Source of the DNA: CAZKCI01 sp964551475
GTDB lineage: Bacteria > Auribacterota > Erginobacteria > Erginobacterales > CAZKCI01
Direction of reading: 5' to 3'
NCBI GenBank assembly: GCA_964551475.1
Contig: CAZKCI010000028.1
Coordinates: forward strand, 8,117-72,116
Length of the DNA stretch: 64,000 nt
The translations under genes and the position numbers were made by a program. This document shows positions 33,479 to 42,798 of the stretch, one piece after another. Within the stretch, counting starts at the first letter, position 1; every line of letters starts with the position of its first letter. The notes beneath the pieces are model-generated. The model was not told the origin of the DNA, did no database searches, and was given only the letters and a program-made list of their open reading frames with translations.

Positions 33479-33535
33479 CCGCTCAACCAACGGTTTGCTT
33501 GTGCCCAGGCAGATAGGAAACCGAAGAGAGGGACG

Positions 33536-34600
33536 ATGTCCAGATTCCTGAGACGGGGAGGCAAAAAGGCCGGGGTCTCGCCCGGGACCATGGTCTACAT
33601 CGGGGAGAAGCCCCCGGAACCGGCCAAGATCACCGTGATCGACTACGGACCGGAGAGCTTCGAGGAGAAGGTTGTCGACCGGGTGGAGGAATGCTTCCAT
33701 TTCAAGACCAAGTCGACCGTGACCTGGATCAATATCGACGGCCTCCGGGATCTCGACGTCATCCGGAAGCTCGGCGACTGCTACGGATTTCACCATCTGG
33801 TCCTGGAGGACATCGTCAACACCTTCCAGCGGTCGAAGCTGGAGGATTTCGGATCCTACCTCTTCATCGTTTTCAAAATGCTGACCCTTCCCGCCCGCGC
33901 CCCCAAGATCGAGGTCGAACAAGTGAGCCTGATCCTGGGAGACAACTTCGTCATCTCCTTCCAGGAGGCGGTGGGGGATCTCTTCGATCCGGTCCGGGAA
34001 AGGATCCGGGGAGGCAAAGGGCGCATCCGGACGATGGGGGCGGATTACCTGATGTATTCCCTGATCGACTCCGTGGTCGACGGCTATTTCTCCATCCTGG
34101 AGAGCTTCGGGGAGACGATCGAGGGCATCGAGGAGACGGTGGTGCTCCGTCCGACCCAGCAGACCCTGCAGTCCATCCATGCTTTCAAGAAGGAGATGAT
34201 TTTCCTCCGCAAGTCGGTCTGGCCGATGCGCGAGGTGATTTCCGCGCTTCTCCGCCGGGATTCCGTCCTGATCACCGAGCCGATCGTCGTCTATTTCCGC
34301 GATGTTTACGACCACACCGTGCAGATCATCGACAACGTGGAGACCTTTCGGGATACCTTGGCGAGCCTCCTCGACATCTACATGTCCGGCGTTTCCAACC
34401 GGCTGAACGAGGTGATGAAGATTCTGACGGTGTTCTCCACCATCTTCATGCCCCTGACCTTCCTCGCCGGCGTCTACGGGATGAACTTCCGGTTCATGCC
34501 GGAGCTGCACTGGAAATACGGATACCTGTTCGCCTGGCTGGTGATGCTCGGCGTGGTCGCCGTGATGCTGGCCTTTTTCAAGCGGCGCAAGTGGATCTGA
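33536..34600 (+). CDS. corA: CorA-family magnesium/cobalt transporter
   Basis: The 354-residue protein has a large cytoplasmic alpha/beta domain and long helix, then two C-terminal membrane helices. YGMNFRFMPEL after the first helix is the GMN selectivity motif. Members form pentameric Mg2+ (or Co2+/Ni2+) channels. DIVNTFQRSKLEDFG is the usual N-terminal block. Length is normal. Confidence 0.95.
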   Translation: MSRFLRRGGKKAGVSPGTMVYIGEKPPEPAKITVIDYGPESFEEKVVDRVEECFHFKTKSTVTWINIDGLRDLDVIRKLGDCYGFHHLVLEDIVNTFQRSKLEDFGSYLFIVFKMLTLPARAPKIEVEQVSLILGDNFVISFQEAVGDLFDPVRERIRGGKGRIRTMGADYLMYSLIDSVVDGYFSILESFGETIEGIEETVVLRPTQQTLQSIHAFKKEMIFLRKSVWPMREVISALLRRDSVLITEPIVVYFRDVYDHTVQIIDNVETFRDTLASLLDIYMSGVSNRLNEVMKILTVFSTIFMPLTFLAGVYGMNFRFMPELHWKYGYLFAWLVMLGVVAVMLAFFKRRKWI

Positions 34601-34649
34601 TTTTCGCGATTGTTTCAGTTCCCCGGGATTTCTGGTAGAGTAGGTGCCC

Positions 34650-37600
34650 ATGCCGCAGCCAGGCGACAAGGCGATCTTGCTTCCCGCTTCCCCCGTCCGT
34701 TTCCCGGTCGAGTTCCACATCGCCCGGGAAGCCCGGAAGCGCTACGGTCTCGACCGCGTCCTCTACGGCCTCCACGGCAACGTCCTGATCGCCGATCTCG
34801 AGGGCGCCCAGCTCCTCGCCGAGCGGATCAACGCCGTCCGCGGCGCCTCCTCCCATCCCGCGCGCGCCGTCCGGGCCGGCCAGGTCAACGCCGTGGGGCT
34901 GATCGACGAGGTCTTCCACTACATGGCCGCCCGCTACCGGGAGATGATCAACCCCGCCGCCCTTCCCGCCCTGCTCGCCCGCTTGGAGAAGCAGGTGGGG
35001 GGCGAGCCGCTGCGCAAGACGCTCAACGCCTTCGTCGACCGCTTCCCCGGCTCTGCCGTCTGGCGGGACGGCCAGACGCCCGAGGAGTACCTGCGGGGCG
35101 TGACCGAGGGGATTCCCAACCGCCAGATCCTCTGCGAAGAGCTGCTCATGCTCTTTCTCGCCAACGCCGACCGCGCCTTCGATCCCCTCTCCGATCTCTT
35201 CGACGAGGCCGCCCTCAAGGAGACCACCGCCTACCGGGAGATCTGCCGGGAGACCGGCTCTTTCTTCGAATCTCAGCCCGCCTTCGGACCGGAAAACCTC
35301 CCCCTGCTCGACCTCCTCCTCGCTCCCATCCGCGCCTCGCCCCGCTCGCTTCCCGGGCAGATCACCTACATCGTCGAGAAGTGGAAGGACTATCTCAGCC
35401 CCGAGCTCCTCCGCCGCCTCCTGATCAGCCTGGACATCATCAAGGAGGAGGAGCGGATGCGGGGGATGGGGCCGGGGCCGGTGGTGGTCCCGGACTTCGC
35501 CCGCTTTCTCGGCTATCTGGACGGGGAAGACGCCCGCCGCTTCCCGGAATACGAGAAGTATTCGACCGACCTCGACTGGATGCCCCGGGTCGTCCTGCTG
35601 GCCAAGAACACCTACGTCTGGCTCGACCAGCTCTCCAAGCGCTACGCCCGCCCCATCCGCCGCCTCGACCAGATCCCGGACGAGGAGCTTGACCGGCTCC
35701 GCGACTGGGGCTTCACCGGCCTCTGGCTGATCGGCCTCTGGGAGAGATCGGCGGCCTCCCGGAAGATCAAGCACGCCTGCGGCAACCCCGAAGCGGGCGC
35801 CTCCGCCTACTCCCTCTTCGATTACACCATCGCCGCGGAGCTCGGCGGGGAGAACGCCCTGCGCGACCTGAAAGAGCGGACGCTTAAACGAGGGATCAAG
35901 CTCAGTAGCGACATGGTCCCCAACCACACCGGGATCTATTCGCGCTGGGTGATCGACCGGCCGGACTGGTTCATCCAGGTCCGTTCGCCGCCCTTCCCCG
36001 GCTACCGCTTCACCGGCCAGGACCTCTCCGACGATCCGCGCGTGCGGATCGCCATCGAGGACGGTTACTGGACCAAGCGGGACGCCGCCGTGGTCTTCGA
36101 GCGCCGGGACAAGCGGACGGGGGACGTCCGCTACATTTACCACGGGAACGACGGGACGAACATGCCCTGGAACGACACCGCCCAGATCGACTTCCTCAAC
36201 GCCGAGGCGCGGGAAGCGGTGATCCAGACCGTCCTCGCCGTCGCCCGCCGCTTCCACATCATCCGCTTCGACGCCGCCATGGTTCTCACCCGCCAGCATT
36301 TCCAGCGCCTCTGGTTTCCCCCGCCGGGTGCCGGCGGGGCCATCCCCTCCCGGGCCGGGCGGGGGCTGACCGCCGAGGAGTTCGACCGCCTGATGCCCAA
36401 GGAGTTCTGGCGCGAGGTGGTGGACCGGGTGGCGAAAGAGGTCCCGGAAACGCTCCTGCTGGCCGAGGCCTTCTGGCTCCTCGAGGGCTATTTCGTCCGG
36501 ACGCTGGGGATGCACCGGGTCTACAACAGCGCTTTCATGAACATGCTCAAGATGGAGCTGAACTCGGAGTACCGCCAGCTCGTCAAGAACATACTCGAGT
36601 TCGACCCCCAGATCATGAGGCGCTTCGTCAACTTCATGTCCAATCCCGACGAGGCCACCGCCGTCGCCCAGTTCGGCAAGGGGGACAAGTATTTCGGCGT
36701 CTGCACCATGATGGTGACGATGCCGGGGCTGCCCCTCTTCGGCCACGGCCAGCTGGAGGGGCTGACCGAGAAGTACGGGATGGAATACCGCAAGGCCTAC
36801 TGGGACGAGCCGGTGGACAAGTTCCTGGTCAGTCGGCACGAGTCCGAGATCTTCCCCCTGATGAAGCGCCGGGCCCTTTTCTCCGATGTCGCCAACTTCT
36901 ATCTCTACGATTTCTACCTCGACAACGGACGGGTCAACGAAGACGTTTTTGCCTATTCCAACCGCTACGGGAACGACCGGGCGCTGGTTTTCTACCACAA
37001 CCGCTATAGCAGCACCTCGGGCTGGGTCCGCCTCTCCTCCGCTCGCCTGGTCAAGGACGGCGCGGGCGGGAAAAGGCTGGAGCGGACGGATCTGGCTGAC
37101 GGCCTGGGCATCCGGGGGGAGGCGAACGACTACTGCGTCTTCCGGGATCTGCGGAGCAACCTGGAGTACATCCGTTCCAGCCGCGTCCTCAGGAAGAAGG
37201 GTTTCCAGATCAGCCTGGCCGCCTATCAGACTACCGTCTTCACCGATTTTCGCGAGATCAGGGACGACGGGCGGGGGCTGCTCCGCCAACTCGATCGCCT
37301 CCTCAATGGGAGGGGGGTGCGCAACATCAACGAGGCCGTGCGGAAGATCCGTTTTGCCTCCCTCCACCGTTCCTTCCAGGGGATCTTCAACCCCGACACC
37401 GCCCGCCGCCTCGTCCGTCTGGCGGGGGAAGCGAAGTCGGAGAGCGAACTGGCCCTCTCCCTCCGGGAAACCCTTTCTCCCGCCCTGTCGTCGTTCTTCC
37501 GGGAGGTCTCCCGCGCCGGCGGGACGCGTTTCCCCGCCGCGGCGCCGGATCGGGTCCTCGGTTCGCTGGAAGCGGTTCTCCTCCTCCTCCCCGCGCCCGG

Positions 37601-38270
37601 CATTCCCTCCTGGAAATGTTCCGCCGCCTGCCGCCCGGCGCTGAAACACGTCCTCGCCCTGATCCCCCAAGCGGGAGACGACCGGCTCCTCGGCCTCCGT
37701 GTCCTGCTCCTCTGGTCGGTTCTCAAGGAGATCGAGAAGGAGCTCTCCGCCCGCCCGGGGGAGACCACCTGGCTCAAGGAATGGTTCCTGGGGGAGACCT
37801 CGGTCGAGTTCCTTGAGTCCCTGGGAGCGGACTGGGATACGGCGCTCCGGGAGTTCGCCCTCCTCACCATCCTCCTCCGCCATGCCGGGAAGATCGGCGC
37901 CTTGAAATCCGCCCGGAGGATCGCCTCTCTCGCCCCGATCTTCGAAGACGCCGAGGTCAAGGGTTTCCTGAACTTCAACTGGTACGAGGACACGCTCTGG
38001 CTGAGCGCCGAGAGGATCGGCGAGATGGCGGACTGGCTGGGGGCGGCCGCCCAGATCGAACGGGCGCTCTCTTCCTGGACACCGGGGAGAGGGAAAACTC
38101 CGCGGATGGCCGTCGCCGTTCCCCTCCGCGCGGCCCAATCGCTCCGGGAGCGCGCGGCGAAGGCCGGCTACCAGGTGAAGGAGTTCCTGGAATCATTCGC
38201 CGCCGCTCCCGCGCCAGCCAAGCGGAAGAGGAAGAATCACCGATCACGGACGAGAGGAGTCATGGAGTAG
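34650..38270 (+). CDS. Very large GH13 alpha-amylase-family protein
   Basis: The 1206-residue protein holds an alpha-amylase barrel at about residues 350-780: region I DMVPNHTG near 421, region II IIRFDAAM with the nucleophile Asp near 540, region III LLAEAFW with the acid/base Glu near 605, and region IV FMSNPDEA near 665, where Pro replaces the usual His of NHD. About 340 helical N-terminal and 400 C-terminal residues match nothing I know. No signal peptide, so alpha-glucan or trehalose-type metabolism in the cytoplasm is likely. ATG 34650 is 8 nt after an extended -10 (TGG TAGAGT). The last residues (GVME) and stop come from a repeat. Confidence 0.8.
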   Translation: MPQPGDKAILLPASPVRFPVEFHIAREARKRYGLDRVLYGLHGNVLIADLEGAQLLAERINAVRGASSHPARAVRAGQVNAVGLIDEVFHYMAARYREMINPAALPALLARLEKQVGGEPLRKTLNAFVDRFPGSAVWRDGQTPEEYLRGVTEGIPNRQILCEELLMLFLANADRAFDPLSDLFDEAALKETTAYREICRETGSFFESQPAFGPENLPLLDLLLAPIRASPRSLPGQITYIVEKWKDYLSPELLRRLLISLDIIKEEERMRGMGPGPVVVPDFARFLGYLDGEDARRFPEYEKYSTDLDWMPRVVLLAKNTYVWLDQLSKRYARPIRRLDQIPDEELDRLRDWGFTGLWLIGLWERSAASRKIKHACGNPEAGASAYSLFDYTIAAELGGENALRDLKERTLKRGIKLSSDMVPNHTGIYSRWVIDRPDWFIQVRSPPFPGYRFTGQDLSDDPRVRIAIEDGYWTKRDAAVVFERRDKRTGDVRYIYHGNDGTNMPWNDTAQIDFLNAEAREAVIQTVLAVARRFHIIRFDAAMVLTRQHFQRLWFPPPGAGGAIPSRAGRGLTAEEFDRLMPKEFWREVVDRVAKEVPETLLLAEAFWLLEGYFVRTLGMHRVYNSAFMNMLKMELNSEYRQLVKNILEFDPQIMRRFVNFMSNPDEATAVAQFGKGDKYFGVCTMMVTMPGLPLFGHGQLEGLTEKYGMEYRKAYWDEPVDKFLVSRHESEIFPLMKRRALFSDVANFYLYDFYLDNGRVNEDVFAYSNRYGNDRALVFYHNRYSSTSGWVRLSSARLVKDGAGGKRLERTDLADGLGIRGEANDYCVFRDLRSNLEYIRSSRVLRKKGFQISLAAYQTTVFTDFREIRDDGRGLLRQLDRLLNGRGVRNINEAVRKIRFASLHRSFQGIFNPDTARRLVRLAGEAKSESELALSLRETLSPALSSFFREVSRAGGTRFPAAAPDRVLGSLEAVLLLLPAPGIPSWKCSAACRPALKHVLALIPQAGDDRLLGLRVLLLWSVLKEIEKELSARPGETTWLKEWFLGETSVEFLESLGADWDTALREFALLTILLRHAGKIGALKSARRIASLAPIFEDAEVKGFLNFNWYEDTLWLSAERIGEMADWLGAAAQIERALSSWTPGRGKTPRMAVAVPLRAAQSLRERAAKAGYQVKEFLESFAAAPAPAKRKRKNHRSRTRGVME

Positions 38271-38323
38271 TGGAGTGATGGAGTGGTGGGGCAGCGGCAA
38301 TACTCCATTACTCCAATACTCCC
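38256..38323. repeat. GGAGTAATGG-family hairpin, copy 3
   Basis: GGAGTCATGGAGTAGTGGAG words pair with ACTCCATTACTCCAATACTC. It includes the GH13 stop codon (38268-38270). Confidence 0.8.
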
Positions 38324-38332
38324 TTTGTCGTC

Positions 38333-38821
38333 ATGCCCCGATTCCTGATCGTCGCCGGCCCCGACCGCTCCGAAAGGGAGGAGGTTCTGGAGAAGCTTGT
38401 CAGCGCTTTCTCCGCGGCGGGGTATAAAACCGGCGTCGCCATCCATCGGACGCTCGAGGAAGAGGAAAAGGGGAGGGAAGGAGAGGGATACAAGCGTTTT
38501 TCCCGCGCCGGCGCCGTCCAGGCGCTGATCACGCGGGGCAAGGAGACGGCGCTTAGGGGCAAACAGGGCGGGCTCACGCCCTTGAAGCGGATCGGCGCGC
38601 GCTATTTCAACGCCGTCGATGTGCTTCTTGCCGCCGGCTACTTCGATCCGGTTCCCTGCGTCGAAGCCTGCCTCAGCGACGATATCTCCCTCCTCCGGCG
38701 CCTGTCCGATCCCGGTCTCGCGGGGGTCGTTTGCCGTCGTTCCCTGCCGGCGCTTGCGGTCAGGGTGTATCCGATCGACGATCTGGCGGAGCTGGTCAGT
38801 GTGGTGATGAAGAAAATCTGA
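38333..38821 (+). CDS. MobB-like P-loop-fold protein with degenerate P-loop
   Basis: The 162-residue protein resembles MobB, the GTP-binding accessory of molybdopterin guanine dinucleotide synthesis, in layout: an N-terminal RFLIVAGP strand, KLVSAFSAAGYKTGVAIHR, a central DVLLAAGYFDP and a C-terminal LAELVSVVMKKI. The expected GxxxxGKT loop reads GPDRSEREEV, so nucleotide binding is doubtful. GLTPLKRIGARYFNAVDVLL is odd for MobB. The assignment is tentative. No clear ribosome-binding site is present because a repeat ends just upstream. Confidence 0.5.
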   Translation: MPRFLIVAGPDRSEREEVLEKLVSAFSAAGYKTGVAIHRTLEEEEKGREGEGYKRFSRAGAVQALITRGKETALRGKQGGLTPLKRIGARYFNAVDVLLAAGYFDPVPCVEACLSDDISLLRRLSDPGLAGVVCRRSLPALAVRVYPIDDLAELVSVVMKKI

Positions 38822-38828
38822 CTTTCTC

Positions 38829-40025
38829 ATGGGTCCTATAGGTCTTATTAAAATGACGCTCTCCTCTCGTCCACACCGCGCCTTGTTTCCATATTTCTAT
38901 ATTTCCATCATCTGCCTGGGAGCATTAGCTCCCGGCGCCCCCCGCGCGGCGGCGGAGGATGCCGCTCCCGTGAAAGTCACTTTCCTCTTCAACCCCGGCT
39001 GCCGGGAATGCGATGAGATCCGGGATCTCATCCGCCGGACCGGGGAAGAGACGGGGATCGCGCTCGAGGTCGATTCCCTTGACCTGACCCAGGGCAGGAA
39101 CATAGAGTTTTTGTGGGGCTGGGAGGAGAAGACCGGCAAGAAGGCCGAGCCCCTGCTGGGAGTGGTGATCGGAGAGGAGTTCCTGGCCGGTTATGAAGAG
39201 ATCAAGGAGCGTTTGAGGACGGTTCTCGAGGATTACGCGTCGAGTCGGGCGCCGCCTTCCGCTCCCTCGCCGCTCCCCGCCGGCCGCCGGTCGGTCGAGA
39301 GCGAGTTCAGCCGCTTCGGTCCCGGGACGGTGGCCCTGGCCGGACTGATCGACGGGATCAACCCCTGCGCCTTCACGGTCCTGGTCATGCTCCTCTCCTT
39401 CATGATGGTGGGAGGACTCTCCCGGGTCCACACGCTGCTGGCCGGGCTTTCCTTCGCCGCCGCGGTCTTCCTCGCCTATCTCCTGGTCGGCCTCGGCCTT
39501 TTATCCGCCGCCCGAGCCACGCAGGGATACCGGACGGCCGCCGATATCGTCTATCTGGTGGTCGGCGTCGTCTCGATCGTCCTGGGAGCGATTTCCCTCT
39601 ACGACGCGGCCGTCATCCGCCGCACGGGGGAACTGAAAGACGCGCGCCTCAAGCTTCCCTCCGCCCTGATGAACCGAATCCAGCGGGCGATCAGCACCGT
39701 GATCAACCCCCGCCATCTTATCGTCTCCGCCTTCACGCTCGGCCTGCTGGTCTCATTCCTGGAACTGGTCTGCACCGGCCAGATCTATTTCCCCACCATC
39801 ATCCTGATCATGAAGAACGCCTCCCTCCGGGCCCGGGGGTTCCTTTACCTGCTCCTCTATTGCGGGGCGTTCATTCTCCCCCTGCTCATCGTTTTGGGTG
39901 CTGTCTTCTGGGGTTCGCGGATACCCCGGGTCGCCGAGGCGGTGGGGAAATACGCCTGGGTCTCCAAGGCACTGACGGGCGTCATCTTTTTGGCGCTGGG
40001 CGTCTTCCTCCTCATACGCTTCTGA
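38829..40025 (+). CDS. Thioredoxin-CcdA-type fusion membrane protein
   Basis: The 398-residue protein has a signal/anchor segment (about 20-37), a thioredoxin-like domain with NPGCRECDEI (CxxC, about 54-63) and a C-terminal six-helix module. The module carries NPCAFT near 178 and LVCTGQIYFPT, the two redox cysteines of CcdA/DsbD-type transporters. It should pass electrons across the inner membrane to its own periplasmic thioredoxin domain. MTLSSR at 38853 is an alternative start. No cytochrome-assembly genes are adjacent. Confidence 0.85.
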   Translation: MGPIGLIKMTLSSRPHRALFPYFYISIICLGALAPGAPRAAAEDAAPVKVTFLFNPGCRECDEIRDLIRRTGEETGIALEVDSLDLTQGRNIEFLWGWEEKTGKKAEPLLGVVIGEEFLAGYEEIKERLRTVLEDYASSRAPPSAPSPLPAGRRSVESEFSRFGPGTVALAGLIDGINPCAFTVLVMLLSFMMVGGLSRVHTLLAGLSFAAAVFLAYLLVGLGLLSAARATQGYRTAADIVYLVVGVVSIVLGAISLYDAAVIRRTGELKDARLKLPSALMNRIQRAISTVINPRHLIVSAFTLGLLVSFLELVCTGQIYFPTIILIMKNASLRARGFLYLLLYCGAFILPLLIVLGAVFWGSRIPRVAEAVGKYAWVSKALTGVIFLALGVFLLIRF

Positions 40026-40058
40026 GCTCTTAAAATCCCAAGATAAGGAGCATCACAC

Positions 40059-40751
40059 ATGAAAGAACTCGACTACGACCGCGAACTCGCGGCGATCATC
40101 GACCACACTCTCTTGAAGCCCGAGGCGACGAAGAAAGACTTCGACCGCTTCGTGGCCGAGGCGAAGAAGTTTCACTTCCGCTCGGTCTGCGTCCACTCCA
40201 GCAACGTGGAGTACGCGGCCAAGCTGCTCAAGGGCTCCGACGTGATCCCGATCGCCGTGGTCGGTTTCCCCCACGGGCAGTTGACGGCGGTGGCCAAGGC
40301 CTTCGAGGCCCATGACGCCATCGTCAACCGGGGGGCGCAGGAGATCGACATGGTGATCAACATCAGCGCCCTCAAAAGCAAGCACTACATCGTGGTGCTC
40401 GAGGACATCCAGCAGGTGGTCAAGGCCTGCGAGGGGAAGCCGGTCAAGGTGATCCTGGAGACGGCCAAGCTCAGCTACAACGAAAAGGTCTGCGGCTGCT
40501 GCCTGGCCAAGGCCGCCGGCGCCCGCTTCATCAAGACGTCCACGGGAACGGTGGAAGGCGGCGCCACCGTCGACGACATCAAGCTCATCCGGGAGGTGGT
40601 CGGGGACGAGCTCCTGATCAAGGCCAGCGGGGGGATCCGGACCAAGGAGTTCGCCCGGGAGCTGATGGCCGCCGGGGCCAACCGGATCGGCACCAGCCAC
40701 TCGGTGGAGCTGGTCTTGGGCAGGAAGCTCGCGGCCTCGGAAAAATACTGA
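40059..40751 (+). CDS. deoC: Deoxyribose-phosphate aldolase
   Basis: The 230-residue class I aldolase splits 2-deoxyribose-5-phosphate into glyceraldehyde-3-phosphate and acetaldehyde. IDHTLLKPEATK near residue 11, SVCVHSSNV, VIPIAVVGFPHG, VILETAKLS, and FIKTSTG with the Schiff-base Lys near 158 are all present, as is IKASGGIRT. AAGGAGC precedes the ATG. With the phosphorylase it completes deoxynucleoside catabolism, although no phosphopentomutase is seen here. Confidence 0.97.
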   Translation: MKELDYDRELAAIIDHTLLKPEATKKDFDRFVAEAKKFHFRSVCVHSSNVEYAAKLLKGSDVIPIAVVGFPHGQLTAVAKAFEAHDAIVNRGAQEIDMVINISALKSKHYIVVLEDIQQVVKACEGKPVKVILETAKLSYNEKVCGCCLAKAAGARFIKTSTGTVEGGATVDDIKLIREVVGDELLIKASGGIRTKEFARELMAAGANRIGTSHSVELVLGRKLAASEKY

Positions 40752-40774
40752 ATCGCGGAGATATTTTATAGGAA

Positions 40775-40812
40775 CGGCAGGCAAGGCAGGATAGGCAGGC
40801 AAGGCAGGAGAA
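40775..40812 (+). repeat. GGCAGGCAAGGCAGG word repeat
   Basis: Five GGCAGG units in tandem, followed by part of a TGTGGGAG-type element (GATCGGGGC...GTCGCTCCCACC, about 40830-40880). Confidence 0.55.
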
Positions 40813-40898
40813 AGACTCTCGGCCGACAGGGATCGCGACCCCGATAGATCGGGGCAGGCACGAAAGTCGCTCCCACCATTGGCGGAGACGGGAGCGGA

Positions 40899-42488
40899 AT
40901 GGACAGGAAGAGGACATGGTATTGGTTGCTGGTCGCGCTCGTTCTGATCACCGCCGCTGTTGTGCGCTTCTCCGGTCTCTCCTTCGGTTTTCCCCACCTT
41001 TTCCATCCCGACGAACCGACGGCGGTGAAGAGGGCGGTCCTCTTCTTCCGCGACGGCATGAACCCCCGCTGGTTCGCGATGCCCTCCGGTTATCTCTATC
41101 TTCTCCACTTCAACTACCGGGCCTACGGCGCTCTCAAAGGCATCGCCCATTTTGAAAGCAACCAGACAGTTCTCTATCTGATCGGCCGTCTCTGGTCGGC
41201 CATCTTCGGCTCGGCCACCGTCCTCCTGGTTTTTCTCGCCGGGAAGAGACTCTACGGCCGGAAAGCGGGACTGGGAGCGGCCGCTTTGATGGCCGCGCTC
41301 CCGCTCCACGTCCTCCATTCCCACTACGCCACGGTGGACGTCCCCGTCACCTTCACGATCGCGCTCGCCCTGCTTTTCTCCGCCCGCGTTCTCCGCCAAG
41401 GGCGATTGTCGGATTACATACTCGCCGGCATCTTCGCGGGCATGGCGGCGTCGCTGAAATACAACGGCGCTTTCGCTTTCTTCCCCCTCCTGGCCGCCGG
41501 TCTCGTCCGCTCGCGGGGTTGGGGAGGGGAGGGGGGCGAGCCGTTCGACCGGCGGGAATGGCGGAGTCTGGCCTGCTCCGTGGCGGCGCTCGTCCTGGTA
41601 TTTTTCGCCGTCTCTCCCTTCATCCTCTCCGCGCCGGGACAGTTTTTCAAGGATCTCTCGACTCAGTCCCATTATCTCATCCGCTACGGCCACGGCCCGA
41701 TTTTCATCGCCACCTCTCCGGGCGCGCTCTATCAGCTCTTCAACGTTCTCTACTACGCCGGAGGAGGAGCCTTCTGGATTATGGCCGTCGCCGGCGTGAT
41801 CGCCGCCGTCATCTTCCGTCGCCGGGGCGACATCCTGCTTCTCTCCTTCCTCGTCCCCTACTACGTTCTGATCTCGATCCCGGTCGTCAAGTTCTCCCGT
41901 TTCTTCATCCCCCTCCTTCCGTTCCTGGCCCTCCTGGCCGGGCGTCTCCTGGAGTTGCCGTTCCCCCGCCCGGCGATGAAAAGAGTTTTCATCGGCCTGT
42001 TCGCCGCCGGCGCTCTCGGGACCTTTCTCCTCGGCGCGGGTTACGCGCGGATGCTTGTGCGTCCGGACGCGCGTTTCATCGCCCGGGACTGGATTGAGGC
42101 CAACCTTCCCCAAGGCGCGCGCGTGGGCATGATCAAGACCGAGACCGGACTGATCTTCCTCGACGATCCGGCTTTGGCCTATCCTCATCCCTTTCTCACG
42201 ATTGAGAGATACAACCGCCTCCTTCCGGCGCTGGAGGGCAAACCCGATTACCTGCTCGTCACCGATTTCGACTACCGGGACATCATCCGCCTCCAGGAGA
42301 AATACGACATCATCCGCTACAAACTCTGGATGAAGTTCTTCCCCGGCCGAGCCGGATACGAGAAGATCGAGGAGTTCTACCGCCCGCCGTCGATCCTGGG
42401 TTTGACCTTCGGCCAGCCCTTCGCCCCCCACGACATGACCTACAACTGCCCGCGGATCAGTCTGTTCCGTCGTTTGCCGGAAAAATAG
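40899..42488 (+). CDS. GT39/ArnT-type membrane glycosyltransferase
   Basis: The 529-residue protein has about ten membrane helices. The first extracytoplasmic loop contains FHPDEPTAVKRAV (about 31-43), the acidic motif of polyprenyl-phosphate-sugar-dependent glycosyltransferases (PMT/ArnT). A periplasmic C-terminal domain follows at about 390-529. It should transfer a sugar from a lipid carrier to an acceptor at the outer face of the inner membrane; the acceptor cannot be read from sequence. Confidence 0.85.
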   Translation: MDRKRTWYWLLVALVLITAAVVRFSGLSFGFPHLFHPDEPTAVKRAVLFFRDGMNPRWFAMPSGYLYLLHFNYRAYGALKGIAHFESNQTVLYLIGRLWSAIFGSATVLLVFLAGKRLYGRKAGLGAAALMAALPLHVLHSHYATVDVPVTFTIALALLFSARVLRQGRLSDYILAGIFAGMAASLKYNGAFAFFPLLAAGLVRSRGWGGEGGEPFDRREWRSLACSVAALVLVFFAVSPFILSAPGQFFKDLSTQSHYLIRYGHGPIFIATSPGALYQLFNVLYYAGGGAFWIMAVAGVIAAVIFRRRGDILLLSFLVPYYVLISIPVVKFSRFFIPLLPFLALLAGRLLELPFPRPAMKRVFIGLFAAGALGTFLLGAGYARMLVRPDARFIARDWIEANLPQGARVGMIKTETGLIFLDDPALAYPHPFLTIERYNRLLPALEGKPDYLLVTDFDYRDIIRLQEKYDIIRYKLWMKFFPGRAGYEKIEEFYRPPSILGLTFGQPFAPHDMTYNCPRISLFRRLPEK

Positions 42489-42512
42489 TTAACCGCGAAT
42501 CATCCCGAATGC

Positions 42513-42795
42513 CTTCAGCCTGGCTCGCAGATGATGTCCACGAATTTTCACGAATTAGCACGAATTGAACACCGGCGCGTTCCAGGTGCCTCCGTGGGAG
42601 GGGCGACTGCCCCATCCCGAAATCTTCTTCGGGACTCGCCCCGATCCATGCTGGCGGAGATCGCGGCGAGACGCCGCTCCCACAAAATCACACCGGCGGC
42701 ATCAGCGGATCACGTTTTCCATTCGTGCTAATTCGTGAAAATTCGTGGAAAAGCAGTAGCCGAGCCGCTATTTGTGCAGATTCGTGGTTAAACAG
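42513..42795. repeat. Nested intergenic repeats (ACGAATTTTCACGAATT and TGTGGGAG families)
   Basis: Outer arms CACGAATTTTCACGAATTAG (42539) and CTAATTCGTGAAAATTCG (about 42728) are inverted around an inner TGTGGGAG element (42593-42690, GTGGGAGGGGCGAC...GCCGCTCCCAC). This accounts for the whole 310-base gap. Confidence 0.75.
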
Positions 42796-42798
42796 TCC

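Noticed and set aside
34578..38138. A 1186-codon open frame antisense to the GH13 gene
   Set aside because: It mirrors the sense gene's GC-rich codon pattern, has Arg/Pro/Gly/Asp-biased composition with no domain, and the sense strand carries all GH13 motifs.
40053..42431. Long antisense frame (792 codons) spanning deoC and the GT39-like gene
   Set aside because: It crosses two unrelated sense genes and a repeat, has no recognisable domain and is explained by third-position GC bias.
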